Shown piece by piece: positions 1 to 11,375 of a DNA stretch of 64,000 bases. Under the pieces are notes generated by a model. It made no database searches and was not told the DNA's origin. It was given only the letters and a program-made list of their open reading frames with translations. Numbering within the stretch: the first letter of the stretch is position 1; each line of letters opens with the position of its first letter. The stretch covers positions 1,054,001-1,118,000 of the forward strand of contig JAQFWX010000007.1 of NCBI GenBank assembly GCA_027605045.1. The letters are read 5' to 3'. Source of the DNA: Phallus indusiatus (taxonomy: Eukaryota; Basidiomycota; Agaricomycetes; Phallales; Phallaceae). Both the position numbers and the translations under genes were made by a program.

Positions 1-123
1 CTGGTTTTGTGTTGCGTAGACGTCTTGAAAGATCGGTCGCCTTTTGAATAGAATCAGTAAGATCTAGTAGTGTATACACTTGAATACATACCACAATTCA
101 TACGGCAAGTCCGCCTTTACCAT
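1..123 (-). CDS. F-box protein gene, 5' end only (runs off left edge)
   Basis: This is the start of an F-box gene on the minus strand. Exon 1 (92-123) encodes MVKADLPYELW, the LPxELW opening of an F-box. A short intron follows and exon 2 (40 down to 1) encodes RPIFQDVYATQNQ before the window ends. It is nearly identical to the start of the intact copy at 17,134-18,686, including the split Trp codon at the intron. The F-box recruits Skp1 in SCF ubiquitin ligases; the rest of this copy lies outside the window. It faces away from the ORF at 299-1054, with a shared promoter between them. Confidence 0.7.
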
Positions 124-298
124 CGAAGATGACGGAAGAGAGAGAGAGAGAAGTGGACTTGGTTAAGAGTCACATCGACAAGAGGAGAGTTAATTCGGGA
201 ACTACCGCGGAGACGCGCATCGGCGGCAGCCAGTGACGACGGTCTTTGAACGGCGTTTGGGTCGGAAACATCGCCGTTCAGTTGAGCTCATTTACACC
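124..298. promoter_or_regulatory. Bidirectional promoter, duplicate of the one at 18,687-18,990
   Basis: This 175-bp spacer separates two divergent starts (F-box at 123, ORF at 299). It contains a GA microsatellite near 140-153. It matches the F-box4/AidB promoter at 18,687-18,990 base for base over most of its length, but lacks the 129-bp inverted-repeat element found there, so it serves as the empty-site reference. Confidence 0.6.
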
Positions 299-1054
299 AT
301 GAGGATAGAAGAAGGTTTCCAGAATGAGCTCTTCGCCTACAACATTAGGGTTGAATTCCAGGATTCTGCCACTTTCTTTGGGGTGGATCCACTTCCTGCC
401 CCTACCGTAACTCCTGAGGAGATTCTGTCAGCTACCGATGCGAACGACGCAGTGTCCGACGAAGGCTATGCCGTACTCCGCACACTCGATCTTGCCATGG
501 CCCTCCCCCCCAATGAAGAATCGGCCGTCGATGACTTTGCAGTGGCTCTTCTTCGCTCGTGTGGTTATGTCAGAAGGGGACGAGTTGCTCGGACAAGGAA
601 AGATTTACCTCTTATAATATGCGGGGAGAACAGGCATGCCAAGACGGACGTATGCATTTTGGATGACAATGACATCCTTTTGCTTGTTCAAGAAGATAAG
701 CGCCATCTGGATAATTCCGATCCTGAGGCTCAACTCATCGCAGAAGCCATAGCAGCCTTCTACGCAAATAACCAAACGCGTATGAGGACGTTGGGTCTCC
801 CTATACTGCCTTCCAAGTTGATTCCTGGAATTATAATGAAAGGGACCACGCCTACTTTCTACAAGGTCCCTGTTACTACAACCCTCGTCAAGGCTGTGGC
901 GACAGGGATGTACCCCTCGCAACAGACAGTTGTTTATGCCCATATCCCTGACATACCTCGACCCGCACGCCGCTGGAGTGAAGGGATGAGGCCTCTGGAT
1001 AATAGGAGAATAATTCTGTCTTGTTACGAGGCTTTTAAGTCATTTGTCAATTAA
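299..1054 (+). CDS. Agaricomycete-expanded protein with PD-(D/E)XK-like core; chimeric 5' end
   Basis: The single-exon ORF is 251 aa from ATG 299. The reading frame stays open upstream to a GTG at 233, but the ATG matches the start of the gene at 18,991. I recognise the body as a family common in mushroom genomes, usually annotated as hypothetical. The middle carries a KTDVCIL strand and, 13 residues after its Asp, a QEDK motif; this D...ExK spacing resembles the PD-(D/E)XK nuclease/transposon-associated fold, but I cannot confirm the fold. The first eight residues (MRIEEGFQ) and everything upstream are the same as the AidB-type gene start at 18,991, after which the sequences diverge abruptly near 323. 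The gene therefore looks like a body placed behind a captured promoter and start codon. Confidence 0.6.
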   Translation: MRIEEGFQNELFAYNIRVEFQDSATFFGVDPLPAPTVTPEEILSATDANDAVSDEGYAVLRTLDLAMALPPNEESAVDDFAVALLRSCGYVRRGRVARTRKDLPLIICGENRHAKTDVCILDDNDILLLVQEDKRHLDNSDPEAQLIAEAIAAFYANNQTRMRTLGLPILPSKLIPGIIMKGTTPTFYKVPVTTTLVKAVATGMYPSQQTVVYAHIPDIPRPARRWSEGMRPLDNRRIILSCYEAFKSFVN

Positions 1055-1454
1055 TGTTTTAGTCATTGTAGTCCTGATTGATATGTGCACTATTAGCGCA
1101 AAGTTGAATTGTAATCCGTTCTTAATAAATAGGGGTGTTCAATAGATCCGAATGAATATAGAGCAACGAAGAGTGGCTGAGCGAGCGTTTGGGAGGAAGT
1201 TGAAAGTTGGCGAGAGGATGACCCAGAAGGATGAGATGTGGAATTGTTTGGGGGAATGCTGTCTTGAGCGGGTTGAGGGTCCATGTCGGTCAGTGGGAGT
1301 TGGTGTTTGAATTGGGAGGGGCGGACTTGAGTGTTAGGTAAAATAGTTCCGTATTTCGGTTCATGCTAATAATAAAATTAGTTTTTTATTTTATTTTCAT
1401 TTCTATGGTAAAGTTAGTGATCATGTTTAAGCAAGGGAGAAAAATTACTTGAAG
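1055..1454. other. Intergenic, no gene seen
   Basis: AT-rich spacer. The antisense ORF at 1093-1284 has no recognisable domain and is probably chance. Confidence 0.5.
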
Positions 1455-1720
1455 TGTTCACTCTCAATACAAAGCACCTACTAATTCTATTAGAGCACTC
1501 GTTTGATTTTGAATCTTCGTGCTGCAGTAGCAAACCAATCTGGAATGAACAATATATCTCATCCCCCGGCCCTGTTATTCTCGGCGTTGGCACCCATCTG
1601 ACATTTCGCCCAGGCATTCAGTCTTTTTCCGCGTCTGGTGCACCAGAAAACGATGAATTCGCAGCATCATACCATTATAGTGATTTGGGACGCGATTCGG
1701 ATTCTGACAACGATGATTAG
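1455..1720 (+). pseudogene. Seven-TM array copy A: last exon only, frameshifted
   Basis: Only the final exon and part of the last intron of the seven-TM family remain. Homology to copies E and F starts near 1455 with the last intron. The exon opens TRLILNLRAA in the family frame, but a 2-nt insertion after the MNNI codons (near 1553-1557) moves the acidic tail (ending SDSDNDD) to another frame. No upstream exons exist, so this is a truncated relic. It marks a breakpoint at the left end of the array and keeps the same 3' flank as copies D, E and F. Confidence 0.75.
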
Positions 1721-1920
1721 TGCCTGCTCATTAATTATGTGTACAGGAGTAAATTAGCGTTATTTATACATGTCGAGTACCGGTTTTAAACCGGGATTTA
1801 TCCATACTAGACTTAGACTCCAAGGTGTTGGTTAAAAATGTTTCGCTTGTTGCGCTTATATATATGCTAGACTCCAAGGTATCGGTTAAAGAATGTCTCC
1901 CTGTTGCGCCTATATATTTT

Positions 1921-3215
1921 TTACATACACGACATACACGACATACACGACATTACACGACAAAAATCGATATCAAAAACATCATCAATAACACCCGTAG
2001 TAGATCCAATCATATTGTACCCCATTTTCAACGTAACACCCAACATCTCACAAACACTCATCAACGCACCTTTCTTCATATCATCTGAATCCGGATCCGA
2101 AAAATTAATAATCAATGTCTTAGGCAAATGTAAAGTCGAATTACTAGTAAGCCCACGGCGTGTCCACTTTTCTTCGCGTGTCCCCGTTGCACTTGGTTCT
2201 AAGTAAGCCATCTTACTTCGGCGATTCTGAGTTTGTCAGCTTTGAAAGAAGCGAAAAGAATGGTGTCGTAAGGCGCGTTCGGGAGGTGAAGCCGTTCGAG
2301 GTTTGTAAATGAAAGGGGCCGGGAAGAGCAACCGATTCGAAGAGGTTCCAAAATCTGACATTTCTGTCGCCCAGAAAATCACGCAAAATGAGAGCTGGAA
2401 GAGAATGTTCATATGTTTAAAGTGATCGCTTAGAGTGTGTCGGCGATACCGCATGAAAGACCTTGAGTATTTCACATGTGATGTTTCGTGAAAACGGATA
2501 GCGATTTGGGTGGAATAAACGGAACGTTGTCGTTGGAAGTTCTTTGAAGGTGCGTGTTAGAGTTATATTGAGAGATTTAAGTCTCTCCCATCGGTTGAAT
2601 GCAGGACCGAATACCTGGACAGGCGAAGGATCAGTCAACATTAACGATCTGAGATCGGTGGATTTGAGGAGACCTTCTGCAATACGACCGTAGGCGAAAT
2701 AGGGTGGAAAAAACCGGTATTCAATCGCGTTGTACGACATCCGCGGACGCGAGTAGTGGTCGTTCGAGCTGATGAAACTGATGATGTCTTCGGATGTGGA
2801 AGAGCACATGGACAAAAGGTCCGCAACGACGTTTTGCCATATAACCAGTGATTGGCCTGTCTGGTTGAAGATGGGGTGTATAACTGAGTATCTCTCTTGT
2901 AGATCGTTTTACAATCGGGAACAGAGGAGGAAGAGCGAGTAAGAGGAAAAGGAAGCCCGCCGCCGGAGCGAAGGTGTGTGGGAACATAGTATATACGATT
3001 GCGACGTTGAGTCGAGCTAGTACTACCCGGAGCTGGTTCTGGATCCGGTGCGAGAGGACGCAATTTTCGAGATGTGCTGATAATGCATCCAAACGCGATA
3101 CCGCTAGAGCAAACTGACGGTCGTTTTTAGAAAGCGTGCGAGGAAACCGCCGAGTGCTTTAGTGGTGTGCACTTGTAGTTCTTCAAGAAAGACGTCTTTA
3201 GCGACGCGGAGTTTG
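1921..3215 (-). pseudogene. F-box/LRR-like copy 1, degraded
   Basis: The region is colinear with the intact F-box gene at 17,134-18,686, but the reading is split over at least four frames (pieces at 1921-2211, 2236-2475, 2417-2815, 2641-3092). Recognisable blocks include the tail CEMLGVTLKMGYNMIGST, the MSYNAIEYRFFPPYFAYGRI block and the PLAPDPEPAPGST block. Homology stops near 3215, before the F-box itself. Multiple frameshifts and a missing N-terminus make it a pseudogene. Confidence 0.75.
1924..1962. repeat. Short tandem repeat, 9-bp unit ACACGACAT
   Basis: About three and a half copies of the 9-mer sit at the 3' end of F-box copy 1. The same place next to copy 4 (17,117-17,143) has two units and copy 3 (about 13,960) has one, so unit number varies between the duplicated blocks. 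Confidence 0.7.
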
Positions 3216-4068
3216 ATCGGGAGTGTTGACGCGTGTACGATTTGATTCCGTTTGAACTTTGAACAATGACGGTACCATCACGTGGAAGTGCGTGAACCAA
3301 GAAACTTGAAAGGGAAGTGGAACTTCAAAAGGCGAAACAACATGGAAGCACTCAGCAATCTCAAATGGATCCGGACTGTGCAAAAGTACTGCATGCAAAT
3401 ATCTAGATGAACGTTAGCGGGTTAAAACAAGAGTCGATAGTATCTGGCGATTTTGACTGACTAATTTTAGATGCGCATGCCATAAAAATGGAACTCAAAA
3501 TCAAGAGCGGAAATTGTAAAAGGCTGATCATGAAGAGACATAAAGATTGTTGATAAGAGCTCAAACGGGACGGTGCGTGATATTTCTTGTCCTAAACAAA
3601 GGGAGCTCTCGGCAATTTGCTGTTCTGACTGGACTGGTTCCGAACTTCCACATCAACAGTTTCTATTTTGCTAATCCTAATACAACCCAATTGATTGCAA
3701 GTCCACTTTTAGTTCTCCTTTGAGTCTTGATTAATGAATTAACGATCTTTCATTGTGCCAGCATGTGTGCTATACTCGCACATGAGTTCTATAATCGTAC
3801 AGCTCGAACAAACAGAAAAACAACAGCGACGAGGAGATGGAGATAAAAATTAAACTTTACTTGCAACCGGAAGAAATACAAAGGACATCAGGAGAGATGA
3901 GAAAAGAAAGAAAAAGTCCCGACGCATAGCGCCCCGCCCTGGTCTAACCTCGATTCGCACAAACACATACACATGAGATGACGCCTCGACAGGCACCCCC
4001 TGCTTATATACTTACAGATAGGAGACCGGAATAGTTTTACTCAACTTAGCCTCCATAGATTGTTCTCC
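3216..4068. other. Intergenic; upstream region of copy B
   Basis: No gene recognised. A TATA-like CTTATATAC lies near 4011, about 55 bp before the copy B ATG, a plausible core promoter. Confidence 0.45.
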
Positions 4069-5701
4069 ATGTCATCCGAGACTTCACAAGTCCTTCTCGA
4101 TAATTTAGTCGCATTCTCTAATGGCGAGTATAATCTCGGTGCGTATATCGTGTCATTATCAGTTTGTTGACTCAAGCCTTATTTTTTTCCTTCAAAGTTG
4201 CAGCCACCGCTTTGTTACTATGGGATATTTTGCTCAACTTTCACAGAGAGGTTTGTCATGGGATCGCTCACTTTGCTCTTTAATTCCACTGTCTAACCCC
4301 TTTTCTGTGGTATAGAAACTTTATATTTGGTCGTAAGCTCATTCACTAGTATAATCTCAGTGAAAGCCGAGCGATAAATAGGCAGATATCGATCAAGAGC
4401 TAACTGGACTACTCTCTTCTATATAATGGCTCGTTATCTGCCTTTCATTGCCAACGTGTGCGTCCCATGATGTTCACCATTGTCACTTCTTTTGTTTAAT
4501 TTTCGGATTCAAAGGGCTTGCTTGATATTACTCGTTCGGTCTGATTTGTTCAAAACCCCTAAAACGCTAGATTTCTTTGGAATAATTAGACCCGACGGAA
4601 TGTTCACCAAGGTTTTCAGGGCGCTGTACACCTTTTCTTGGCTATTTGTATTGATTTGCACGGAGATGCTCTTTATAAGAAGAGGTGAGCAACCCGGAGC
4701 CCCGTTATTTCATAATTTGAACAGATCCTGACTACCGTCAGTCGTTGCGTTGCATGGCGGCTCACGACTGCTCTCACATATCTTGGCTGGCTTTTTTGCC
4801 TGTGTATTGACCACTACGATCTTTTTGGTATTCTCCGACACACAGGTAGATCAAGGCTGAATTCTCCATCATGTCAAAGCTTCTAAGTCTTGAATTCGCT
4901 TCTCAAGATCTCCGAGTCGACACCTGGACAAACATTGATTCGACAATCACAGACGGCGTGGTCATTACTATCCATCCGAACCTATTTTGTGTATAGTGCA
5001 TATTTCTCCACAAAACTAGTGTCTACTATTGACGTCCTATGATCCACAGGATTCCAGAACTTGCGTTTCAAGCTCTCTTAGTCATGCTTGTAATAAAGAT
5101 AGTAATCTCAGACTGGAGAGGATTATCGAACGGCAACCTCCTAACAATCATGATCCGTGATGGGCTGTGTAGTTATTTCTTTAATTTATGCGAGTGTTTG
5201 ATTTTCTCTCACTCTGCGTCAGCTAATGTGATTAAAATAGGTGGTCTACTTGTAATCGTTATTCAGCCGGCGTGTTTGAGTGGTCCTCTCGGACTACCTA
5301 ATATACTGTAAGTGTTTATAAAACTTGAATGGTTCTAATAATAAGATGATGTCAAAATTATGAAAGCTGGTCCAATGTCAGTCTGTCAGTCACGGTGAGC
5401 TAAAACCGGGCAGTGTTTCAAGTATCTTATCATAGATATGCATGAACCACTTCATTAGAGCACTTGTTTGATTTTAAATCTTCGTGCCGCCGCCGCCAAA
5501 CAATCAGGGGCGAATAATATATCAACTGCCGGTCCCAGTCCTGGCGCCACCCATTTGGCATTTTTTCAAGGCATTCGGTCTTTTCTTACAGCGGGAAACG
5601 ATTATTTCTCAGAACCAAACCGTCATCATGATCTTGAGGACGATAATGATTCTGAAAATGGGGATGAGAGTCAAGGTACAGACACAGTTTTCTTGGGATG
5701 A
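4069..5701 (+). CDS. Seven-TM DUF6533-type protein, array copy B
   Basis: I model ten exons: 4069-4138, 4198-4250, 4316-4332, 4386-4457, 4515-4684, 4742-4845, 4908-4990, 5050-5189, 5241-5307, 5461-5701. They sum to 338 codons plus stop. The N-terminal signature is the DUF6533 type: a hydrophobic stretch (VAATALLLWDILLNF), then RE/KLYIW, then NWTTLFYIMARYLPFI. Later segments are TM3 (WLFVLICTEMLF), the loop VVALHGGSRLL that begins TM4, TM6 (LAFQALLVMLVIKIVI) and TM7, followed by TCLILNLRAAAA and an acidic cytosolic tail. Such proteins are expanded in Agaricomycetes; function is unknown and receptor-like topology is an inference. The intron after exon 8 starts GCGAGT where the sister copies have GTGCGT, so it needs a GC-AG splice. 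Confidence 0.8.
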
Positions 5702-6543
5702 ACCGGACTGGGCTTGAGGGAAGTTCTTATCTATAAATAGACGGAATATCCTGTAATATATGCCGGTATTAATTCAGTTTTTGCAGCTACTTATAAGAAT
5801 ACTTCATCTTTGAGAAACTACTACAAAGATATACCGCCTGTTGACGGGGTCAGACCGGTAGTATACGAGTAACAACAACGTATATGCGCACTCTCCTTAC
5901 CCGTTGTTTGAAGCCTCCCACTTGCACTTCAAGTTATTCTTCTCTCGAGTTTCAAGAAACTGTTAGTGATCTGATCGTTGATATTAGGCAAATGCACGCG
6001 CCTCTGCGACTGAACCCGATGTTCGAATAGGCTGCAACCGCTTGATGCAGATGTAGTCCAATTCACTTCACCTCGATTTCTGCACGTTCCATTTTACGAC
6101 CTGCCTTTTTTTAGAAACTTCTCATGACCCTTTTTTACGGGAATTCGGACAGGCAATAAATAAATTGTTGGTGAACTGAACTAAACAAAAAAGTGAGATA
6201 TCTGCTCGTTCCGAACTTTCGCATTGTGGGCAATCTATTCAACCAAAGTACGTATACAGTCAGACTAGTACGCCGCAATTAATTACAAACCTTTTTTCAT
6301 TGGGTCTTGTCCTTTTATCGTCTTCAACATCGCGTTATCCTCGAGCATGAGATGATGTCTCGAGTGTGCCAATCAGCAATCTGAGTAGCGCTCTGGAATT
6401 ACAAGATTGGGGGGATGGTGCGTCATGAAACCAAGATCACTGATCGGCGACAGACTTAACCATCGAAGTAGCTCAACGTCAGCACCCACGAGATTTATAT
6501 GCCTGCAATCTGGAATAATTTCACTCAACTCACTTTGACCTCT
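5702..6543. other. Intergenic, no gene seen
   Basis: AT-rich spacer between copies B and C. I find no coding signal, RNA gene or clear repeat. It probably carries the promoter of copy C. Confidence 0.45.
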
Positions 6544-8169
6544 ATGAATTTTTCTCTCTTGTCCGCTGAAACTTCACGAGTGCTTATTCATCATCGTGCC
6601 GTATTCTCTAGTGGCTAATATAACCTTGGTACGTGTATTATTTATGTCATAATAAATGATTGGTTTGACTGATTCAATTTTTTTTTTCCCCTAAGTTGCG
6701 ACCACCAATTTGTTGTTATGGGATATCTTGCTCACCTTTTCTAGAGAAGTATGTCATAAAATGTCGCTTTGTTTGATCATCGTCTAATATTTGGCACAGG
6801 AACTGTATATTTGGTCGTGAGCAATTTTTTTTTTCAGTTTATCTCGCTGAAATCCGGATGCGAATTGGTAGATATCGTTCGAGAGCCAATTGGACCACTT
6901 TATTCTATGTAATCACCCGTTATGTGCCTTTTATTGCCAACGCGTATGCTGAGTGGTATTCACAATGAATTATCTTGCATACTGATAATTTCTTCAAGGA
7001 CTTGCTTGATATTACTCCTGAACTCTAATTCATTTCCAAATTCTAAACTACTGGATTTATCTAGACCCGATGGAATGCTTACTGAGGTTTTCCGGGCACT
7101 ATATACCTCTTCATGGTTAGTTGTATTAATTTGCACGGAGATACTCTTTCTAAGAAGAGGTAAGCGATTTTTATTGTTTTATATGTCGAGCGATACTTGA
7201 CTATAGTCAGTCGTTGCGTTGCATGGCGGTTCACGACTGCTTTTACGTATCTTAGCAGGCTTTTGTGCTTGCGAACTAATTTCTGTGATTTTTCTGATTT
7301 CGTTTGCTGACGCGAAGGTATATCTGACCTGCCTTCTCATCACTGTAATCGAGTCGAAATTTCTAAATCTTGACTTTATTGCTTTTTAGATGGCGACACA
7401 TCACCATGTTTCCCCACGATCATCCGCGCTGTCACTATTGTCTCCTCAAACCTACTTTACGTACGCAGCATATTCTCCATGAGAATAAAAGCCTAACACT
7501 GATGAATTATAATCACAGGATTCCAGAACTTGCATTTCAAGCCCTGTTATTCGTGCTCGTAGCAAGAATATCAATTTTAGACTGGAAGGGGGTGTCAAAC
7601 GGCAACCTCCTGACAATTATAGTCCGTGATGGGCTGTGTAGTTACTGTTACAATCTATGTGCGTGGTTAACTCTTTTTTTCTCTCTTCATCAGCTGACGC
7701 CACAATTAATAATAGGTGGACTACTTGTAATTGCAGTGATTCAGCCAACGTTTTTGAGTGGTCCCCTTGGACTACCTAATATACTGTGAGTGTTTGTACA
7801 ACTCTCGAATGGTCCTAATTAATCAAATATTATGGAAGCTGGTCCTCTGTCAGTTTGTCAGTAACTGTGAGTGAAAATACTATTTTATCATGATAATTTA
7901 CAAATCAATTTTGTTAGAGCACTCGTTTGGTGTTAAATCTTCGTGCTGCTGCCGCTAGACAAACAGGAGCGAACAATCTATCAACACCCGGGGGCCGCCC
8001 GCGTGTTGGCACTCATTTGACATTTATGCAAAACGCTCGTTCTTTTTTTACACCTGGAAACGATGATTTCTCTGCACCATACCGTTATGAATTTGAACCC
8101 GAATCAGACTCTGACAGTGATGACTTGGGTCAAGGTACTGTCAGTGACGCTTCCTCACTGACGGAGTGA
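6544..8169 (+). pseudogene. Seven-TM DUF6533-type copy C, nonsense codon in exon 1
   Basis: The structure is the same ten exons as copy B. From ATG 6544 the exon 1 frame meets TAA at about 6615 in the segment FSSG*YNL, where copy D has CAA (SGGQYNL) and copy B has GAG. All later exons read cleanly: VATTNLLLWDILLTF-like TM1, NWTTLFYVITRYVPFI, VFRALYTSSWLVVLICTEILF, LAFQALLFVLVARISI, and a tail ending in SDSDDLGQGT. A single C-to-T change therefore seems to inactivate an otherwise intact gene; a downstream start is possible but would lose the extracellular N-terminus. Confidence 0.65.
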
Positions 8170-8844
8170 GCCGGACAGTTTTAAATCGAGTCTGGGGGAA
8201 TAGACAAAAATATCATGTAATATATTCCGTTGATTCCGTTCGCTCATAAGATGAGTTTCTCTGGAGGAAGTGTTTGACTGCCACGATGCGCATATATTCC
8301 GGCCCCGAGATGTCCGTTATAATGGTTATTGATGCATGCAAAAATCTTTAATGGTTTATAAACGAGTCAAAGCAATCACTTTGCATGTATATTGCAATCT
8401 CATTTCAAGTTTAAATCGCAATATAAACACAAAAATACCAAATAAGCGTTTATGAACAATCACAGATTTTTGCGAGATTTTATTTAGACAGCCGCGCTTC
8501 AGTGCGCAACCGCCTCTGCAAAACTGAGTTTCGCATAGGTTATCCGGCATTTTCTCAGAGCCGGCTGGGAACTCTCATTCATTCAAACAAAGCCAAAATG
8601 CAGTAGGCTTCTTTTTTGAATTGTGATGGGGTTTTCCGCGAGTTTAACTCCGAACGCTCCAGCACGCAGTCTCTCAATTGCTTACAAAGTCTCCGCGTCA
8701 TCATGCATCAATTTCAACATGCAGGCTGTGCATGTACTACTAGTCTTTGAATAAAAGCCGAGATTCCGGCGCTGAAACCAACTGTCAAAGCATCTCGGTT
8801 CAGTTATTGCTCGCTCCGGGATAGCTTCATCTTCAAGGACCTCG
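8170..8844. other. Intergenic, no gene seen
   Basis: No recognisable gene; small antisense ORFs have no domains. Confidence 0.4.
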
Positions 8845-10466
8845 ATGAATCTTTCTCTTGTGGCATCGGTGGAAACTCCAGTATTTATCGAGGACCTACG
8901 CACGCTCTCCGGTGGCCAATACAACCTTGGTGGGCCCATATATCAAAACTATCATTTAATCTGGTGAATGATTCGAGTTGTTTTTCAGTTGCGACTACTA
9001 CCTTGTTGTTGTGGGACATCATAATTACCTTACCCAGAGAAGTATATTGTGAAGTAACTCGCTTAATTTCTCTATCATCTAACCCTTATTCTAGAAAAAG
9101 TACATTTGGTCGTAAGCTCATTTTTGATACAGTCTCAGCGTATTAAACCAAACGGGAGATCGATAGATATCACTCAAAACCCAATTGGATCACTATATTC
9201 TACATAATCACTCGCTATATGCCTTTCATTACCAATGTGTACGTCAACTGACGTTCCAAATTAACCGTTCCCCATATTTATTGATTAAAGGGCTTGTCTA
9301 ATCTCAATGCTCCAGCTTGATTTATTCAGGGTTTCTGGCATGCTAAATTTCTCTGATTCAGTAACACCTGGAATCGCACGACGAGTCAATATTTTCACGA
9401 TACTATATTTAGTCGTTTGGTTAATTTTATTGATTTCGGCGGAGATACTCTTCATAAGAAGAGGTAAGTGGTCAGAATGCTATCTTGTATAGATTCTAAT
9501 CATAGCCACTTGGTCGGGGAAGTCGTGGCCTTGCATGGCGGATCACGGCTTCTTTCACGTATTTTAGCCGGCTTTCTCATCTGTGAACTAACTTCCACAC
9601 TTATTTTCTATCTGCAAACTATCCCGGTATGTTCAAAATCGATCACCTTATCACATACATTCTCTAAAAACTCTCAAGGTGACATTATTTCCAGTTGCGA
9701 TCTATGTTACAACCTCGAACTCACGAGCGCCCAATGCCCTCGTGATGATACTATCTTCCGGAGCAGCTTTTTCGTACGAAAATGAATGATGAATTAACAA
9801 TAAGGACTGATTGTTCATTTATCCTTAGGTATCCCGAACTTGTGTTTCAGGCTCTCTTAGTCATGCTCGTCATAAAAGTGGTAATCTCGGATTGGAGAGG
9901 AATATCAGAGAGAGGTTTCTTATCAATCGTCGTCCGTGATGGGATATATAGTTACGTTTTCAATCTATGTGCGTGGCTGATCAATTTGTCTTCTGTAACT
10001 CTCGATAAAAGTTGATGTGAATGAAAAATAGGCGGTCTACTTGTGATTACTTTTCCACCAGCGCACTTGAGTGGACCTTTTGGGCTGCCCAATATATTGT
10101 GAGTTATTGCCATTTTATATCCTTTCATTCAAAATGTAGCTGATTGAATTATGCGAAAATAAGATGGTCCTTCGTCAGTTTTTCGATCACCGTATGTTTT
10201 AAAGTGTTCACTCTCACTACAACTATGTGCATATTCACCCATTGTCTTAGAGCACTCGGTTGGTTTTGAATCTTCGTGCTGCAGCAAAACAATCTGGAGC
10301 GAACAATAGCTCATTGTCCGCCGGCCGCAGTGGCGTTGGCACCCACCTGACATTTCTTCAAGGCATTCAGTCCTTTTTAACGTCTGGTGCACCAGAAAAC
10401 GATGAATTTGCGACATCATATCATTGTAGAGATTTTGGACACGATTCGGATTCTGAAAATGATTAG
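8845..10466 (+). CDS. Seven-TM DUF6533-type protein, array copy D
   Basis: Start codon at 8845 (MNLSLVASVET). Exon 2 encodes VATTTLLLWDIIITLPRE and exon 3 KKYIWS; exon 4 after a TAG acceptor gives YHSKPNWITIFYIITRYMPFI. Later exons give WLILLISAEILFIRR, VVALHGGSRLLSRILAGF, ELVFQALLVMLVIKVVI and the final TRLVLNLRAAAKQSG with acidic end. No frame breaks were found. The tail is 3'-to-3' with an F-box pseudogene on the other strand. Membrane protein; ligand and partners unknown. Confidence 0.75.
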
Positions 10467-10619
10467 TGCTTGTTCATTAATTGTCATACAAAGGAGTAAA
10501 TTAGTGTTATGTATACACGTTGAGTATACACGTTGAGTATCGGTTTTAAACCCGGAATTTGTCCATACCAGACTCCAAGGAGTTGGTTAAAAAATTTCTC
10601 TCATAATAATCAACATTTC

Positions 10620-11375
10620 AAGCTTCAAGCGAATGTAAACTCGAATGACTAGTCAACCCGCGCGTCCATTTTTCTTCACGTGTCCCCGTTGCGTCTGATT
10701 CGATGGTAAGCCATCCTACTTCAACGAGTTTGAAAAGCGAAAAGAGAGGTGTCGAAGTTAGGTGTATCTGGGAGGTGAAGTCATTCTAGGCTGTGAAATG
10801 AAAGGGCTAGTAGGGAAAGCGTCCGGTTGGAATAAAGTTCCAGAATCTGACATTTCCATCGCCATAAAAATCGCGTAGAATGAGAGGTCGAAGAGTGTTT
10901 GTACGTTTTGCAGAGAAAGGTATGGCTTTTTCGGCGTTACCATACGAAAGACAGCTTGCAAGATTGTACAATTGCACATATTAGACGAAAGGGCCACAAG
11001 TATTTCGCAGGTGACGTATCGTGGAACTGGGTAAAATGCAAAAATCCGGGCAGAATAAACGTTATGGTAGGCAGTTCTTGAAGGCGCGTGTTAGAGTTAT
11101 ATTAAGAGATTTCAGTCTCTCGCTGAATGCAGGACCGAACACCCGGAGGGGCGCTGGATCAATCAACGTCAACAATCTGAGATTGGCGGATTTGAGGAGG
11201 CTTTTCTGCGATACGACCGTTAGTGAGATCAGGTGGAGGAAACCAGTATTCAACTGCGTTGTGCGACATCCGCGGATGCGAGTAGTAGTCGTTCGAGCTG
11301 GTGAAATTGATGATGATTTCGGATGTGGAAGAGCACTGTGACATGGACAACAGGTCCGCGACATCGTTCTGCCAT
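10620..11375 (-). pseudogene. F-box/LRR-like copy 2, truncated at both ends and frameshifted
   Basis: Colinear with the middle and C-terminal part of the intact F-box gene (blocks HNAVEYWFPPPDLTNGRIAE, LRVFGPAFSERLKSLNITLT). The reading is split across three frames, and about 170 nt of the 3' end are missing. Upstream of about 11,375 the homology is replaced by an unrelated GC-rich segment. Confidence 0.7.

Noticed and set aside
4316..4400. Apparent frameshifts in exon 4 of several seven-TM copies
   Set aside because: They came from choosing the wrong acceptor. With the TAG/CAG acceptor directly before ATAT or ATAC, all five copies read in frame.
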